From contig OW240913.1 in the NCBI GenBank assembly GCA_933207985.1, positions 278,681,232-278,745,231 of the forward strand: 64,000 bases of DNA. The letters run 5' to 3'. A program made the translations under genes and the position numbers. Shown piece by piece: positions 1 to 8,971 of this stretch. Under the pieces are notes generated by a model. It worked only from the letters and a program-made list of their open reading frames with translations, did no database searches and was not told the DNA's origin. Position 1 is the stretch's first letter, and every line of letters begins with the position of its first letter. This stretch comes from Pelobates cultripes (lineage: Eukaryota > Chordata > Amphibia > Anura > Pelobatidae).

Positions 1-300
1 GCGTCTTGAATTTGCACCTTTGGTCCGTATATACAAGCTTCCTAAGAGAAGAACCTTTTATCCACATACCCTATGGAAGGGAGACAAGTTCAGATCTACA
101 GTTTGGTCCTGTAAGTTCTCTACCTCCGGGAGTGTATTATACATTGACTGTACATGCTTCACTATTGTGTGATTTTTCTTATATTTTAGATCTTGTGAAG
201 GAAGTTTCTTGTATTATCTACAGGTTGTATATATTTTATGTGCTACCCCTTTAATCTATACTAGTATTTTATACAGTATAGATTTACTTTTTTGTTCATA
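1..300 (+). repeat. PLE left terminal repeat (pseudo-LTR), partial
   Basis: These 300 bases recur at 6236-6535 with one visible difference, in the T-rich stretch near 239. PLEs often carry such pseudo-LTRs because of partially tandem insertion. The small open frame inside the repeat (6-254) is present in both copies and shows no known domain; I do not consider it coding. Confidence 0.85.
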
Positions 301-414
301 TTATATTGGTGTATGTGAGGTACACTGTTGGGTGTTTGGCACGTTTCCTCTTGTCTTGGTTGGGAGATTATATAGTACCTTTTTCTTTTTTGCATATACT
401 ATTGTATTCCTCAC

Positions 415-1317
415 TTGGTACTATATACTCACATGGCATTTAATAATGTTTATCACGAAATGCGACAAGAACGCAACAAAAGGATTAATTTATTATTTCA
501 TCAAAAGAATGTGGTCCTTGATAATTCTCTTTCTAAGAGTTTTGAAAAATTGGAATTGCTATTAGAAAAAGAGACTAAAAAATGGTGGGAGATTACCTCC
601 CTTGAACAGTACCTAGCATCCAATATTGTTCCTAGAGGCCTCAGAGTATTAAAAACACCTGCTTATGGCCTGGAGGATCAAATACTAATAGATGAATGGT
701 TTAAAGCTAGTGATGAATGTTCAAAAAAATACATTCAAAGTCTGATTGATTTTCAAAAAAGATCACTAAAGATCATAGAAGAAGAAATTCAGACTCTAGA
801 AAGAGAAATTGTCTCACATAAAGACATTAGAGTTGTGGAGGATAATTATAAAATCCTAAAAGAAAAAATAAAAACAGTAGATGACAGGATTTCCAATATC
901 AAAGCTAGTAAATTCAAAAGAGACCAAATTGACTATAAGGAAGGTAAAATCAGAAACTGGTCAAAAAATAAAAGGGAGAAAAAAGAACAAACTAATTCGG
1001 TACAAAGAACTGTACCACATTCTGACTCTGAGTCCCAAAGATATAGAGGTCTAGACACCAAATGGAACAGAGTTAAAAGTGACAGAATTAGACCAGATAG
1101 TATAAGTGATATGGAAGTACATCACGCACCGCACAATCTAACCAAAAATACACCTTCGGTTTTTTTAGACAGGGAGCCATCCCTAAAAAAAGAAAACACT
1201 CTAAATGTCAAGAACAGGTTTCAGATTTTAAGTTCCCCAAAAAAGAAAAGACCACATATAGAACTAGAAGAAGTGGAAGATCCGCTCCTTTCACTAACCC
1301 TCCACTCACAACAATAA
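415..1317 (+). CDS. PLE ORF1, coiled-coil protein
   Basis: A 300-residue open frame lies between the left terminal repeat and the RT frame. I see no enzyme motif. The middle (about residues 95-180) is rich in E, K, I and L with heptad-like spacing, suggesting a coiled coil. The last third is basic and polar (many K, R, S, N), as expected for a nucleic-acid-binding tail. Its 3' end overlaps the open RT frame by about 208 nt. Within the overlap, seven A residues at 1185-1191 sit as A_AAA_AAA in this frame, a possible -1 slip site into ORF2. Some PLEs have an upstream ORF of unknown function, and this would fit. There is no stop or frameshift inside. The upstream start is uncertain: the first ATG could be at 415 or later. 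Confidence 0.75.
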   Translation: MVLYTHMAFNNVYHEMRQERNKRINLLFHQKNVVLDNSLSKSFEKLELLLEKETKKWWEITSLEQYLASNIVPRGLRVLKTPAYGLEDQILIDEWFKASDECSKKYIQSLIDFQKRSLKIIEEEIQTLEREIVSHKDIRVVEDNYKILKEKIKTVDDRISNIKASKFKRDQIDYKEGKIRNWSKNKREKKEQTNSVQRTVPHSDSESQRYRGLDTKWNRVKSDRIRPDSISDMEVHHAPHNLTKNTPSVFLDREPSLKKENTLNVKNRFQILSSPKKKRPHIELEEVEDPLLSLTLHSQQ

Positions 1318-3656
1318 AAGATACATCAGGTATTTTTAATATATCAGGTATAGAATTAACTACACATGAATTGAATTTATTAAATAAAGGTTTAAAATTC
1401 GCACCGACCGCAGGAATAAAATCCTTTGATCTTTTTCTTGATAACCAAAAATTTCTCAAAAAATTAACAATAAAACGTTTTTTTGAAAAACGTAATGAGA
1501 ATGTCCAATTAGAATCAAGGGACAATAAACAACCAATAGAATCACCAACAGAAGTTTGTCCGAATGTTTCTTCATCTTTAAAGGGAAGGTCTAATTTCTA
1601 TCCCTCCCATGAAAAAGGAAGATATTTAGAAGTATTTAATGATTTGGTTCAGAATGACCTTGACAAAATTCAATGGAAACATAAAGATTCTAAATGTAAT
1701 TTAACAAATAAAGAAAGACAAGCTCTAAATACATTAAAAAAGAATTATAATTTGGTTATAAAAGAGGCCGATAAAGGAGGTGGAATGGTCATCATGAGTA
1801 GGGAATATTACATGCAAGAAGCTTACCGAATTTTGGGAGATGAGTCTACATATAAAAAGCTTGCTAATGATCCCACAAAACCTTTTTTGGAAGATTTGAG
1901 ATCTTTACTCCAGAAGGGTTTGGATCAAGCTATTATTTCATCAAAGGAATTTCAGTATATTTTTAATCCCTTTTGTAAAACAGCCATTTTTTACTTTCTC
2001 CCCAAAATCCACAAATGTGTAACGACCCCTCCAGGTCGACCCATTATCAGTGGAATTAACTCTTTATCGTGTAATCTCTCTGAATACGTGGATTTCTTTT
2101 TAAAACCTTATGTATCTTTGTGTCCCTCTTTTGTTAAAGACACTACTCATATTCTTCAAAGTTTACAGTCATTCATTTGGAAACCATCTTATATATTAGC
2201 TACAGTGGACGTTACCTCCCTGTACTCCAATATCCCTCATGTTAAGGGTTTGGAGGTTATCAGAGACGTTCTAGTCCTACAACATGTTTTAAACTCCACT
2301 CAGATCGATTTTTTGGTGTCCTGTATCCAATTCGTTTTGGAAAAGAATTTTTTTTGGTTTGATACTGCTTTTTTCTTGCAGCGATGTGGCGTCGCCATGG
2401 GGACAAGGTTCGCCCCAAGTTTCGCCAACTTATATGTATCCCATTGGGAAGCCTCATGCATCCAGCTGGGTCCTTGTATGGGGGGGAGCCTTGTCCTATG
2501 GCGGCGCTACATCGATGATGTACTTATTATTTGGGAAGGAGATGTCCGGAGTCTAGAAAGATTTATTGAAAGTATTAATTCTAACGACTATAATCTTAAT
2601 TTTACCCATAACATTCATCCGTTTACCATAGATTTTCTGGATCTAACTTTATATGTAGAAAATGACACTTTGAACACAAAAACCTTCTTTAAAAAAACTG
2701 ATTGCAATACAGCAATAAAAAAGACTAGTTTACACCATCCAGTATGGCTAAACAATATCCCTAAAAGCCAAATAACCCGAATGAGAAGAAATTGTTCTAG
2801 TGTTCAAATGTTTGAAGAGCAATCAAAATTAATACAAAACAGATATGTGGAAAAGGGGTATAATATAGACCATATACAAGATGATATTGAAAAAATAAAG
2901 GACAAAGATCGTACAGAATTTTTGAAAGATAAAAATTTAAACCATAAAGATAAAAACAAAAATAACTATAGTTACAAAGATTTTGCATTTATTACCAAGT
3001 ACAGTTCTGAAGCCAAAAAAATTGAAAAAATCCTTAAAAAACACTGGGCCATTTTAAAAAGAGATGATGTTTTAGGAGATAAAATTCCAGAAAGGCCTGT
3101 AGTTATATATAGGAAGGCAGACACCCTTAAAAATAAATTGGCACCTAGTTTGTTACCAAAATTGATTAAAGGTCCAAATTCAAAAAACTTTTTACAATCC
3201 ACAAAAACTCCAGGTTTTCATAAATGTGGAACATGTTCCACATGTGTTTATCAAAAAAGAAAATCTACCTTTTTTGTGGGATTTTATACTAATCAAACAT
3301 ATACTATTAAGAAATTTATCCATTGTACATCCACATATGTGATTTACCTTTTACAATGTGGTTGCGGAGCTCAGTATGTGGGAAGAACCACCAGGACCCT
3401 ACACACTAGACTCCGGGAACATTTTAATAATATTAGAAACCAAAAAACGGAACATAGTGTCCCAAATCATTGTAATTCTTGTCATCTATTTGATTGGTCT
3501 ACCTTTATTGCTATTGGTATAGATCAAGTAACTCCCCATTGGAGAGGGGGAAATAGAACTAATGATCTAGCCAAAAAAGAGGCCTTTTGGATTTACACAC
3601 TTAATACCCTTAAGAGAGGTCTTAATCAAGATATTGATCTGGCGGGCCTTTTGTAA
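1110..3656 (+). CDS. PLE ORF2: reverse transcriptase plus GIY-YIG endonuclease
   Basis: The frame is open from 1110 to the TAA ending at 3656 (about 848 codons). Residue numbers here count from the TTG at 1371. An N-terminal block NLLNKGLKFAPT is followed by RT motifs: KEADKGGG, FLPKIHK, GRPIISG, TVDVTSLYSNIPH, CGVAMGTRFAPSFANLYV, and the catalytic YIDD at 380-383. Next come a linker and a Cys cluster (CGTCSTC). The nuclease follows: VIY at 657-659, YVGRT at 669-673, RLREH at 680-684, and a C-terminal EAFWIYTL block. This order is typical of endonuclease-bearing PLEs, in which the nuclease is thought to nick target DNA for priming. There is no in-frame ATG before the RT core, so expression probably needs ORF1 plus a -1 frameshift. 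A PKKRK stretch just after the slip site could act as a nuclear localisation signal. I see no inactivating change. Confidence 0.92.
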   Translation, partial: YGSTSRTAQSNQKYTFGFFRQGAIPKKRKHSKCQEQVSDFKFPKKEKTTYRTRRSGRSAPFTNPPLTTIKDTSGIFNISGIELTTHELNLLNKGLKFAPTAGIKSFDLFLDNQKFLKKLTIKRFFEKRNENVQLESRDNKQPIESPTEVCPNVSSSLKGRSNFYPSHEKGRYLEVFNDLVQNDLDKIQWKHKDSKCNLTNKERQALNTLKKNYNLVIKEADKGGGMVIMSREYYMQEAYRILGDESTYKKLANDPTKPFLEDLRSLLQKGLDQAIISSKEFQYIFNPFCKTAIFYFLPKIHKCVTTPPGRPIISGINSLSCNLSEYVDFFLKPYVSLCPSFVKDTTHILQSLQSFIWKPSYILATVDVTSLYSNIPHVKGLEVIRDVLVLQHVLNSTQIDFLVSCIQFVLEKNFFWFDTAFFLQRCGVAMGTRFAPSFANLYVSHWEASCIQLGPCMGGSLVLWRRYIDDVLIIWEGDVRSLERFIESINSNDYNLNFTHNIHPFTIDFLDLTLYVENDTLNTKTFFKKTDCNTAIKKTSLHHPVWLNNIPKSQITRMRRNCSSVQMFEEQSKLIQNRYVEKGYNIDHIQDDIEKIKDKDRTEFLKDKNLNHKDKNKNNYSYKDFAFITKYSSEAKKIEKILKKHWAILKRDDVLGDKIPERPVVIYRKADTLKNKLAPSLLPKLIKGPNSKNFLQSTKTPGFHKCGTCSTCVYQKRKSTFFVGFYTNQTYTIKKFIHCTSTYVIYLLQCGCGAQYVGRTTRTLHTRLREHFNNIRNQKTEHSVPNHCNSCHLFDWSTFIAIGIDQVTPHWRGGNRTNDLAKKEAFWIYTLNTLKRGLNQDIDLAGLL
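1185..1191 (+). promoter_or_regulatory. Candidate -1 ribosomal frameshift heptamer
   Basis: Seven A residues are phased A_AAA_AAA relative to ORF1 (codons cta aaa aaa gaa). Slipping back one base enters the frame that runs open to the end of ORF2. The motif and phase are seen directly; use as a frameshift site is inference. I did not identify a firm downstream stimulatory structure. Confidence 0.45.
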
Positions 3657-4255
3657 TTATTCATGTAACATGTTTGAATTTTTATATTTTGTTTTTTTCT
3701 TTATTTATATATATCTTTATAGGTATGGTTTTTAGATATGGATGTATATTTAGATAGGGACTTGGGTATATATATGCTCTATTCTTCTATATACATATAC
3801 ATGTTTATATTATGTATTTTTTAGTTTGTGTTTTATATAGTACTTGGATGTTATCCATATTTTGATAGACATATTATTGTTTTTATATTTCTTTGTTTTG
3901 TATATAATGTAACTAGATGGTCATTGGTATTTTCTCCCTGTGTCCCACTCTGGGACGTTCGGTGCCCCAAATGCAACTTGTGCGCCTGGGTCTGTCCGTG
4001 CGTTCCACGGTGGAACGCGGAAGTGTCATGGCATAGAGCCGCACGTTATGAACGCCATGTGTTCCAACTTGGAACGCGGAAATGAATACATCTAGCCGCA
4101 CGTTATGGACGCTATGCGTTCCAGCTTGGAACGCGGAAATAAAAACATCTTGTTACATCCACCGGAAGTGATCACGATGGATGTCCAATCAAAAATCGAG
4201 AAGTCCGAACCCGGAAGTGAATGAATTTTCCGCGGCAATTTCAAATGGTGAAGGC
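3657..4255 (+). other. PLE 3' untranslated region with periodic palindromes
   Basis: This is AT-rich noncoding DNA after ORF2, then a GC-richer segment. That segment has four 15-base palindromes: GTCCCACTCTGGGAC at 3942, GTTCCACGGTGGAAC at 4002, GTTCCAACTTGGAAC at 4061 and GTTCCAGCTTGGAAC at 4118. Their starts are 57-60 bases apart, and the flanks are partly repeated (GCACGTTATG occurs twice). This is an imperfect tandem repeat upstream of the TATA-like box. The short open frame 3828-4085 is not convincing. Confidence 0.6.
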
Positions 4256-4263
4256 TATATAAA
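4256..4263 (+). promoter_or_regulatory. TATA-like box in PLE terminal repeat
   Basis: TATATAAA lies about 30 bases upstream of the hammerhead-like motif. A second PLE-like fragment has TATAAATA at 28487-28494, also about 30-40 bases before its related motif. The shared arrangement supports a promoter role, but this is inference. Confidence 0.4.
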
Positions 4264-4285
4264 GAAAACAGAATTTTTAATTCTT

Positions 4286-4327
4286 TATCCCTGAAGAAGT
4301 CTTTCAAAAGACGAAACGCGTTGGATA
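4286..4327 (+). ncRNA. Hammerhead-ribozyme-like motif in PLE right repeat
   Basis: Seen directly: TATCC and GGATA can pair as stem I. CTGAAGA matches the CUGANGA core. GTCTTT and AAAGAC pair perfectly as a 6 bp stem II with a 2-base loop. GAAA follows, then a very short CGCG element and a TT before the stem I strand. PLE terminal repeats are known to carry type I hammerhead motifs with a minimal stem III. One extra A lies between the core and stem II, so activity is uncertain. Confidence 0.6.
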
Positions 4328-4434
4328 TTTTGCTACAGAGAGACTCCTTCTCCTGGGTACCACTTGTTAGTGGTGATATGCTGCTATGAATTTTATTTGA
4401 TGTAAGTGCATTTTGTATAAATAAATTAATTTTT

Positions 4435-6173
4435 TTTTTTTTTTTTAATTCTTTATTTTATTTGTGCGGGGAAAATCACATAGCATACAATGCCACAACA
4501 GCAAGCGCATACAGATTGTCAGACATAGATTTGCAGTGTTTAGGCAGTAGAGAATACATAGCACATTTTTATGGAATAGTGTCGCATGACAAAGAGTTAC
4601 GTCCAATCTTGTTATTGGTGAAAGTAATGAACAGGGTTAGCTAAAAACAAATTACTATAGGTTTGATTCTATGTCAAGATGGGTTAAACAGCAGATTATG
4701 CATGAGGGAAAAGCTTACATGTAAATTGATTTTAAATGGCAAGATACAAACTAGTCAGATGGGTGGCTGAACAGGGTATACTTTGCTTACAAACTGACTA
4801 TATATTTGTTTAGACTCGAGCAGTAAAAGACAGGCTGGGTCACTAAAGCGGTGTAAGCAAGAATTAGGTAAGAGTCCCCAGGAGGCTTCTACAAGGTCAT
4901 AAACTAAATTAGTTAAGGGCAAATAAAATAGAGCTGGATAAGATAAGAGACAATTATAGTTAACTTGCGGTGCTCTCCCTGTGATCGATGTGTGCAGGAG
5001 AAGCTGGTGGGGGTTAAGTTCCCCCTTGTTCAGTCCGAGAGTTCACTCAGCCGATGCCTGCCAGAGGAGCCCCACATTCCTGCAGCCTGGAAATGCATAG
5101 CAAGCCTCTGGGTCCGATCGCTGTCAGATGGAGCCGGTCTGCTTGTGGAGTCAGGAGCTGGCGTGTGGTGAGGTTTTTCAGGCCTCTGGACCCAGGAACT
5201 GACAGATGAGGTGTGTCAGTTTGCCGGGTCAGGATTATCCATGATGCTTGGGGTCCCTGGTGAAGTATACCAAGAAGCCTCTGCCTCCTCTGTTGGGGTG
5301 GTGTGCGCCTCTCGGTTTGCCGCCTTGCTGAAGCTTGAGCTGGGTGCTTTCCTTCCCATCGCCACTGTGATGCCTTTTGTGCTGTCGGCATCTTGTGTTT
5401 CTGCTGTGGGCTTCGCTTTTGCCGCCGAGGTATGTGGCCCTCTGGCTGCGGTTGCGTTGCTCTCCTCCTCTCATTCTCCTGTCTTTGCTTGAGGTTGATT
5501 GATTTGGCATGCTTGACTCTGACATTTGTGCCACAATGCGGGTGCCTCTGGCGCCATTGAGGTCGTTGCATGCTGTGAGCAGAGTCTCTGCGCCGAGGGC
5601 GATGCAGGGGACTCCGGAGTGGCTGAGTCAGAGGTGGTTCTGGTACAGCAGGTGAGGCATGTTGTGGGGTCAGTGGGGAACCCCGCTGTCTCTCCTCGAT
5701 GCGGAGCCAGAAGGCTGCGAAGACAGCATCCAGCTGTGTGAGTATCGATCGGGTGTGCACAGTTTGAGTAGGTCTGTCTGTGACCACCGCCATCTTTGGT
5801 GCAGCAAGCATCCATCTTCTTTGGAGCTGCGAGTTGCAGGGTTGTTCTCCTGAGACCGGGATGACCCCCACCGGTCCATAGGGGGGGGAACGAGGGCCCA
5901 GTATCGGGAGTCCAGTCGTGAGTGGCGTCGGAGGAGCGGCCGTCTCCTCCGCGCCGGCCATGCTTGTAGGCCGCATACGGTGCTCAGGTGAGTCTCGCTT
6001 CAGATGTGGCATGTTTGGTACCTGTTGGATCACCCAAGCGTCACCAGTGGCTTGGTGGCCCTTGTGTGTCGTGCACCCGCTGTAGTTTGACTTTTTTTTC
6101 GCTTTATTTGCCAGTAAAAGCAGGAGCTGTGTCTACAAGCGTCCACTCAGCTCAGCGGTCAGGCCCCGCCCCC
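4435..6173 (-). mobile_element. Poly(A)-tailed nonautonomous retroelement inserted in the PLE
   Basis: The insertion is flanked by a 17 bp duplication starting TAAATAAATTAA (4418-4434 and 6174-6190). It starts at its plus-strand left end with a T run, that is, a poly(A) tail on the minus strand. It begins on the minus strand with GGGGGCGGGGCCTGAC, a 5' end also seen at 12301 and 40621. The minus-strand open frame 5047-6033 (328 residues) is proline-, glutamine- and arginine-rich, with no recognisable domain. GC-rich composition could explain its openness. Mobilisation by an L1/Tx1-type LINE is the likely mechanism (poly(A), long target duplication). It carries no RT. Confidence 0.75.
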
Positions 6174-6535
6174 TAAATAAATTAATTTTTATCTACAATA
6201 CTGCTCTATATACCTCTTTTACTTCTGAGGATTGAGCGTCTTGAATTTGCACCTTTGGTCCGTATATACAAGCTTCCTAAGAGAAGAACCTTTTATCCAC
6301 ATACCCTATGGAAGGGAGACAAGTTCAGATCTACAGTTTGGTCCTGTAAGTTCTCTACCTCCGGGAGTGTATTATACATTGACTGTACATGCTTCACTAT
6401 TGTGTGATTTTTCTTATATTTTAGATCTTGTGAAGGAAGTTTCTTGTATTATCTACAGGTTGTATATATTTTTTGTGCTACCCCTTTAATCTATACTAGT
6501 ATTTTATACAGTATAGATTTACTTTTTTGTTCATA
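6174..6535 (+). repeat. PLE right terminal repeat, distal part
   Basis: After the 17 bp target duplication of the inserted element, the PLE repeat resumes. 6236-6535 is a 299/300 match to 1-300. 6191-6235 should correspond to sequence just left of the window. The repeat ends at 6535, where similarity stops abruptly and a (TA)-rich element begins. Confidence 0.85.
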
Positions 6536-7221
6536 GATATATATATTATTTCGTTCTACGTGTATTTTGATATAAATATATGTATATTAATATCACAATA
6601 CAGTTAGAATGAAATAACACACATCTATATATTTTTTTATTATTTTTTTTTATTATTTTTTTAATTTAATTTTTTAACGTATTTACATTTTTTTATATAT
6701 TATATATAAATATATACATAACAATAATTATATATATATTTCATCAGTATCAGTCATATATATATATATATATTAATAGTAAAATACACCTAGACAGTAT
6801 ATGTGTGTATATGTATATGTGTATATATATACTTAGATCATATATATATAATATATATATATGATCTAAGTATATAATTTTTTTTTTACACTTTATTAAT
6901 ATTATTTCTTTTGATTTCCAGCCAGCAGGGGGACTACCTGTCATTACAGGCAGTCCCCCTGCTGGCAATGCAGCAGCCAGCTAACCCGGCCATGAGAGTG
7001 TGAGGTCCTCGCAAGGACCTCACTCACATGGCCGAGGGAGGCTGCAGGAGGCTGGATCTGCCGCGGGGGGCTCCCTGGGAGTCCCCCCAACCGCAATTGC
7101 CGGCGTGGGACCGCCGGCGACCGGGTAAGTAAAGAAAGACCGGAAGGCGTACTATTACGCCCGGCGGCGTTTAGAGCCGCCTAAAATAGGACGTAATAGT
7201 ACGCCCTCCGGTCTTAAGGGG
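6536..7221 (-). mobile_element. TTAA element copy 1, truncated, minus orientation
   Basis: This is the reverse complement of the first ~690 bases of the element at 8888-10966. It shares the hairpin with GGCGTACTATTACGCC, the CCAGCAGGGGGAC hairpin and the AT-rich middle. It ends with CTTAAGGGG followed by TTAA at 7222-7225. The missing remainder is probably to the left of the window, separated by the PLE. It has no coding capacity. Confidence 0.7.
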
Positions 7222-7225
7222 TTAA

Positions 7226-8031
7226 AACATACCTTTATAAAAACATTAGCAGGTGTACAAAAGGCCCTGTCTATGACATCACTTGCTGTTCCAGCCTGGC
7301 ACAGGTCAGAGTATTTTGGCGGTTGCCATCTTCAAATGGTTGTATTTTAAAAACTATATATCCTACAACGAAGAGCTTTATATTGTCAGAATCACAAGAC
7401 CCAGACCTACATTTCGATGCATAGTATGTCTCTGAAGTATTAACAATGAAGGCACAGTCGCAGTTTAGAAATTGCCCTTCAAATTTGAGCTTTGTAGAGT
7501 GGAGTTTCAATGAATGTCAATGGATGGCGTGAGTTGCAAACAAATAATCATATTGTGAAAACTATCAGGACTATGGCCTAGCTGTGAACATTTGTAGTGG
7601 CAGCAGCGATAGCTGAACGTTTTGATATATGATTTGGTGGCAGTTTAGAAATCATGTCCTGATTTTTCAGCTTTTGCCAGCTCCCACTCTAGTTTTGAAC
7701 ATTTTGCCATTCATTCCTATGGGACCAATTTCGCCACAAGAACGACAATATGCCATGAACCATTCGGCGAAACATTCCACAAAGTAATAGCAATCCAATC
7801 GGGAACAATCCACACATTTCAGTATATTACTGTCTATGTAGTGTAAAAACTGTGGGAGGAGTTAGGGTGGTAAATATGGCTATAATAATAATAATAACTA
7901 GAAAAGCTACAATTTCTGGGGAAATTGTGTGAAGTGTTCTTGCCTCCACCAGTAGTCTACAACTGGAGTGGGCGGAGTAACTGTTATCATTTATATAGCA
8001 CATTTAATTGCAACGTTGTTGCACAGTTACA
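7226..8031. repeat. Unclassified ~0.8 kb interspersed repeat, copy A
   Basis: It begins near ATAAAAACATTAGCAGGTG and ends with AACGTTGTTGCACAGTTACA. Copies with clear similarity lie at 8036-8883, 10971-12017, and 18769-18892 joined to 21528-22076. There are no conserved long open frames and no terminal motif I can assign to a class. The copies are divergent, with small indels and AATAAG or ATA microsatellite variation near CTATAATAA. Confidence 0.75.
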
Positions 8032-8035
8032 TTAA

Positions 8036-8883
8036 AAAATACATTTATAAAAACATTAGCAGGTGTTCAAAAGGCCCTGTCTATGACATCACTTGCTGCT
8101 GCAGCCTGGCACAGGTCAGAGTATTTTGGCACTTGCCATCTTCAAATGGTCGTATTTTAAAAACTATAAATCCTACAGCAAAGAGCTTTATATTGTGAGA
8201 ATCACAAGACCCAGACCTACATTGTGATGCATAGCATGTCTCTGAAGTATTAAAAATGAAGGCACAGTCGCAGTTTAGGAATTTCCACTTCAAATTTGAG
8301 CTTTGTAGAGTGAAGTTTCAATGAATGTCAATGGACGACGTTAGTTGCAAACAAATGATTATATTGTGAAAACTATCAGGACTACAGCTTAGCCGTTGAC
8401 ATGTTTAATGGCAGCAGGGATAGCTGAACGTTTTGATATAAGATTTGTGTAGGTGGGCCTGAAAATAAGGGAGTGGTGGCAGTTTGGAAATCATGTCCTG
8501 ATTTTTCAGCTTTTGCCAGCTCCCACTCTAGCTTTGCCATTCATTCCTATGGGACAAATTGCACCACAAGAACGACGATATTCCGTGAACCATTCGGCGA
8601 AACGTTCCACAAAGTAATAGCAATCCGATCGGGAACAATCTGCACGTTTTGGTAAATTTTTGTCAATGTTGTGTAAAAACTGTGGGAGGAGGTAGGGTGG
8701 CAAATTTGGCTATAATAAGAATAAGAATAAGAACTAGAAAAGCTACAATTTCTGGGGAAATTGTGAGAAGTGTTCTTGCCTCCACCAGTAGTCTACAATT
8801 GGAGTTGGCGGAGTAACTGTTATAATTTATTTATATAGCACATTTAATTGCAACGTTGTTGCCCAAAGTGCTTCACAGTTACA
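8036..8883. repeat. Unclassified ~0.8 kb repeat, copy B, in tandem with A
   Basis: It directly follows copy A in the same orientation. The A/B junction (TTAA at 8032-8035) is an unoccupied version of the site that holds TTAA elements at the ends of copies B and C. Short open frames on either strand here are not conserved between copies in a coding manner. Confidence 0.75.
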
Positions 8884-8895
8884 TTAACCCCTTAA

Positions 8896-8971
8896 GACCG
8901 GAGGGCGTACTATTACGCCCTCTAATAGGCGGCTCTAAACGCCGCCGGGCGTAATAGTACGCCCTCCGGTC
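8896..8971. repeat. Perfect 25 bp inverted repeat inside TTAA element
   Basis: The left arm 8896-8920 and right arm 8947-8971 are exact reverse complements (core GGCGTACTATTACGCCC). The same hairpin recurs with changes at about 7139-7215 and 16769-16848, just inside the element end each time. Confidence 0.8.

Larger units (their letters stand above)
1..6535 (+). mobile_element. Penelope-like retroelement (PLE), nearly complete
   Basis: The sequence shows a direct repeat (1-300 and 6236-6535) flanking two long open frames. ORF2 carries a Penelope-type reverse transcriptase followed by a GIY-YIG-type endonuclease, the combination that defines endonuclease-bearing PLEs. The two 300 bp repeats differ at a single base, so the copy is young. 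The left repeat is cut by the window edge. The right repeat is interrupted by an independent insertion at 4435-6173. A TATA-like box and a hammerhead-like motif lie in the right repeat. The right end abuts an AT-rich TTAA element at 6536, which the PLE probably entered. The outer target duplication cannot be seen because the left end lies outside the window. Confidence 0.88.

Noticed and set aside
6..254. Small PLE gene repeated at 6232-6489
   Set aside because: The duplicate only reflects the terminal repeat; no conserved domain.
3339..3656. Stand-alone GIY-YIG homing endonuclease
   Set aside because: It is the C-terminal domain of the PLE RT protein, in one uninterrupted frame.
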